The notes under the pieces were generated by a model. The model made no database searches. It had not been told where the DNA came from and worked only from the letters and a program-made list of their open reading frames with translations. DNA of 64,000 bases, taken from the NCBI GenBank assembly GCA_900299255.1, contig OMJB01000008.1, positions 1-64,000 of the forward strand, read 5' to 3'. The DNA comes from Sphingobacteriales bacterium. Lineage in GTDB: Bacteria; Bacteroidota; Bacteroidia; Chitinophagales; Chitinophagaceae. How positions within the stretch are numbered: the stretch's first letter is position 1; every line of letters starts with the position of its first letter. The position numbers and the translations under genes are program-made. This document shows, piece by piece, positions 62,301 through 64,000 of this stretch.

Positions 62301-64000
62301 ATTCTCTGGTCTATCTTCTGGTCAATGTTGCCATAGCCCGGTGTATGCATACTGCCTGACAGGTTTACATTTCCCAGGTCAGCCAATTGAACAGATACCT
62401 TGCCGGCAGCGGCATAACCTGCATTGTCGTTTATTCCTGCAAGCCTGAGTTCATCAAACCACATTTCTATACATTTTGGCAAGCCATCATCTCCCGGAGT
62501 ATGGATTGTTTTCTTAGGATTGTAAGCCCCAATCATCATGTTTTTTGCTGAACCAATATTAGGATTCCCGAGAACTCCAATTGTGTTGCCTTTTGAATCT
62601 TTCGTATAATAGGGGATTGTCACAGGCCATGCCTTTGAATCCCTCTCTTTCTTTGCATTCACCAGATCCTGCAGTACAATGTTTACTTCGTTTGCCGCAG
62701 GCCATATTTTTGTCGGGTCGGAAATGCCAGGTGCGGTTATAGTCAATGGCATCTGGTATTCGTAATAGTTATTGGTGAAGTCGCTTCCCAGCCTGATAAA
62801 CGAACTAACATCAGCATCCTTTATGGGAGGGGCGCCGACAACTGACTCGGCGTGAACAAACATACGCAGGTAGCTATACTGGCGCATATCTACATTTATC
62901 TCCTTATAAATTGCTCTCCTGTCATCTTCCTGCAGAGCGCATACTTTTAGCGATAGCGACTGTTCATTGAGTTGCAGGTATCCGCCACCACTCGCCTGGT
63001 TGGTGGTCAGCTGCCTGTTTACTCCAGGTGGAATGACATAAGGAATTGGTTGCCTGGTGCCATTTTCTTCAATGCTCACAGATGATACTGTCATGTCCGT
63101 GAGCCCCTGGTTCACCTGCGGCAGGTTTTCACCGGCGCCTTTTAGTGAGTAGTTGTAGTTTCTCCACTGATTTCTGCCTAGTTCCAACGTGGCGAACCTC
63201 ATAATTACGCTATCTTCCCAGCCACTTAAGAACATCCGTATAAACCGAATTGAACGGAAATCTGAAATTCCACCAATTTTATGGTCAAAATTTTGTACTG
63301 GTATTTTAAACTGGTACCATCTTTCAGGTTCAGTTTTTCCATTAGGTAATTTTACACCGGGGTTGTCTTGTATACTGATAATGTTGTTGGTTCCTACCTG
63401 CATATTCGGCGTGAAGTCAATGCGGTACTGGAAGTAACTCTCTGACTGGTTTAGTGTATTGTCCCTGTTAATATCTTCTGATTCGGGTATCGTAGTTCCC
63501 GAAGATGTGAATGATGCATTTGGTGACGTAATAGGGGAATTGCCCTGGGGGCTGTTGTACCGTTTGTACCTGCCAAGTACGCCAAGCCCTTTGCCGTTAT
63601 TTACTGTATCATAATCGCCGCCTCTGTAAAAATGAAAGTTGTCATTTGCCGGATCCTGGTAAGCAGCTAAGTATGCCGGATTGGCAGCACCTAGTTTTTG
63701 CCTCAGCTGTACAAGAAAATCATTGAATTTATGCCGCTCGTCCAGCTGGGTAGGCATTGTAGCTGAGTCTGGCAGCCCGTCATAACCTACATCCTGTAGT
63801 TCTCTTGCCGACTGGTCATTATCGAATGCCCTGGTAATCTGCTGCTCAAATTTTGGTACATAACCAAATGCGGTTGTGTCCAGCTTTGACGCATCAAATG
63901 GTGCAGGGATGCCATTTTCAAAAAACATCCTTGAATCTTTAAGTATGTCTTCAGAAACATCGCCAAGGTTAAAGAATAACGACCCTCCTTTTGCGTTTGG
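59351..64000 (-). CDS. sprA: T9SS outer-membrane translocon / gliding protein SprA (5' partial)
   Basis: 1549 codons are visible and the frame is still open at base 64000 (reading PNAKGGSLFFNLGDVSEDIL...); full SprA is about 2400 residues. The ATG at 63928 is internal. SprA-type blocks include DVSEDILKDSRMFFENGIP, YDGLPD, YQFKIPVQNFDHKIGGISDFRSIRFIRMFLSGW, IEMWFDELRLAGIND and the many aromatic beta strands to the C-terminal VTLKFLFAQ. SprA forms the large barrel through which T9SS cargo crosses the outer membrane. The middle carries a low-complexity insert (about 60760-61290). Confidence 0.95.
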   Translation of the reverse strand, partial: PNAKGGSLFFNLGDVSEDILKDSRMFFENGIPAPFDASKLDTTAFGYVPKFEQQITRAFDNDQSARELQDVGYDGLPDSATMPTQLDERHKFNDFLVQLRQKLGAANPAYLAAYQDPANDNFHFYRGGDYDTVNNGKGLGVLGRYKRYNSPQGNSPITSPNASFTSSGTTIPESEDINRDNTLNQSESYFQYRIDFTPNMQVGTNNIISIQDNPGVKLPNGKTEPERWYQFKIPVQNFDHKIGGISDFRSIRFIRMFLSGWEDSVIMRFATLELGRNQWRNYNYSLKGAGENLPQVNQGLTDMTVSSVSIEENGTRQPIPYVIPPGVNRQLTTNQASGGGYLQLNEQSLSLKVCALQEDDRRAIYKEINVDMRQYSYLRMFVHAESVVGAPPIKDADVSSFIRLGSDFTNNYYEYQMPLTITAPGISDPTKIWPAANEVNIVLQDLVNAKKERDSKAWPVTIPYYTKDSKGNTIGVLGNPNIGSAKNMMIGAYNPKKTIHTPGDDGLPKCIEMWFDELRLAGINDNAGYAAAGKVSVQLADLGNVNLSGSMHTPGYGNIDQKIDQRMQDNYYQYNASTNLNLGKMMPRNWGVQLPMFFGYTQNVSTPKYDPYNQDVLLSDQLNNAKDASTRDSIKKVSQDFTSIKSFNLTNVRIQGNPSAPAKKTKKPWSIKNFDFSYSYNDQLKHNPTIEKDELKTQKYGLGYTYAIKSKPIEPFRRIIKSRSKWFALIKDVNLTPLPSSISMRNDVTRINEETKVRDYNDGSGYTIPATFYKNFTWNRTYNVRWEIMRSLSMDYSATNISRVDEPYGRINTAEKRDSLWNRIATFGHNTSYVQTFNSSYNVPLAKLPLTDWMNLRLGYNANYSWTGAAPVAYELGNTLGNTQTKTVTGELNMTQLYNKSRWLKALNNPRSKTKKTEETKPSSNSIVASNVKKTEKDLRKPGDKKSIDLNPTEKNPGADPGAGSKDKTTAGNKNQDTPGKQDSTGKAPNVNKNDKDNKNQDNEKDDDKVTDPKIEKYGSILKNVNTANMSDQQIDSLVKVLKAQEKAKLAAEKAKKKAERKAARKARRSKLPELSTTEEIAGHILTMVNRVTLNYTQTSGTILPGYMDSTRFMGVNNYSMAPGFNFVYGYQPDANWLARQSSAGRLSRDTFFNGQFQQTYSRNLNATASVLPHRDFRIDLSLTQTFSKSHSELYADTSYNKDSSFHHLNPYENGSFNISYVNVKKMFTNTGVNSATYNEFLAGRTIISKRLGTSNPYTHGVPDPSNPRYYKGYGPFSQDVLIPSFIAAYSGKSAESAPLLSYKHDKIQDNPFKYFTPLPNWKVTYNGLSKLPLFSRIFSSFIVNHGYTGTMSMNGFSSSLLFNDLYGLGFPSFLDSNSHNYIPFFQVPNVTISQAFTPLLGFDMAFKNNVTAKLEVKKSKMESLSLIDYQIGENESTEYVIGIGFRKKGIKLPIKILGVKKLKNELICKLDIGLRDDKSSNTFLANNINVVSRGQKVIRISPTIDYSVSQKLTLHFFYDRQQSIPYVSNSYPTTTTRAGVTLKFLFAQ
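60760..61290 (-). repeat. Low-complexity Lys/Asp/Asn-rich insert within sprA
   Basis: Roughly 175 codons rich in K, D, N, E, T and G (KNDKDNKNQDNEKDDDK, then an AEKAKKKAERKAARKARR helix). It sits between two barrel segments and is probably a disordered loop. Confidence 0.75.

Overview
The window is a stretch of a Bacteroidota chromosome, most likely from the Chitinophagaceae or a close relative. The evidence is the end of the gliding/type IX secretion (T9SS) protein SprA, three secreted proteins with T9SS type A C-terminal sorting domains, a fused MurF-alanine racemase, promoters of the Bacteroidota form (TAnnTTTG at -7) and lipoproteins with Bacteroidota-style lipoboxes. Base composition is moderate. 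Lineage is inferred from gene content; no 16S gene is present.

Layout. 0-7 kb: the end of a ThiF/MoeB-rhodanese gene converging on a ThiE-like gene, a small orphan protein, the pyruvate dehydrogenase E1 beta gene, a biotin-carrier/lipoprotein operon, a histidine kinase and two small orphan genes. 7-9 kb: a membrane protein with TPRs resembling TMTC/GT-C enzymes. 9.5-19 kb: a 2762-residue secreted repeat protein with about 25 Ig-like (Big2) units, followed by a signal-less fragment of the same family. 19-28.8 kb: a lone receiver domain, a GyrI-like protein, then a leftward housekeeping block (tcdA, TatD, a methyltransferase, rlmB, yebC), a di-haem peroxidase with two tandem paralogous beta-barrel proteins, rsmG and a glycosyltransferase. 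29-34 kb: envelope genes (murF-alr, an N-acetylglucosamine-kinase-like gene, lpxL, PAP2) and tRNA-Phe. 34.5-38.4 kb: a large nitronate-monooxygenase-like protein of unknown role, a lipoprotein, a DUF1801 protein and an acetyltransferase.

38.4-46 kb is the unstable part. It holds a second giant T9SS repeat protein split by a one-base frameshift, a possible 33-residue membrane peptide, a large hairpin, a broken dihydrofolate-reductase-family gene, nearly 0.9 kb of non-coding sequence, and a deletion scar. In the scar the first codons of a cytosine-5 DNA methyltransferase are joined, out of frame, to the end of a superfamily II helicase. The scar lies about 260 bp downstream of tRNA-Leu(CAA). 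I read it as the relic of a restriction-modification or related defence island.

46-64 kb: hscB and a divergent saccharopine/alanine-dehydrogenase-like gene, mutS2 without an Smr domain, a third T9SS protein, a phenylacetyl-CoA epoxidase operon (paaA-B-C ... paaD) with a GT2 and a GT-C-like gene sitting inside it, another polytopic membrane protein, and the C-terminal two thirds of sprA running off the right edge.

The T9SS theme ties the window together: SprA is the outer-membrane translocon, and the 9.5, 38.4 and 50.3 kb proteins are its likely cargo. Those cargo genes share repeat modules, and a truncated copy lies beside one of them, which suggests recombination among them. I found no intact undescribed system. 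The best leads are the defence relic at 45.1-45.7 kb, the glycosyltransferase genes inside the paa operon with a palindrome at its promoter, the split adhesin, and the unusual 605-residue protein.
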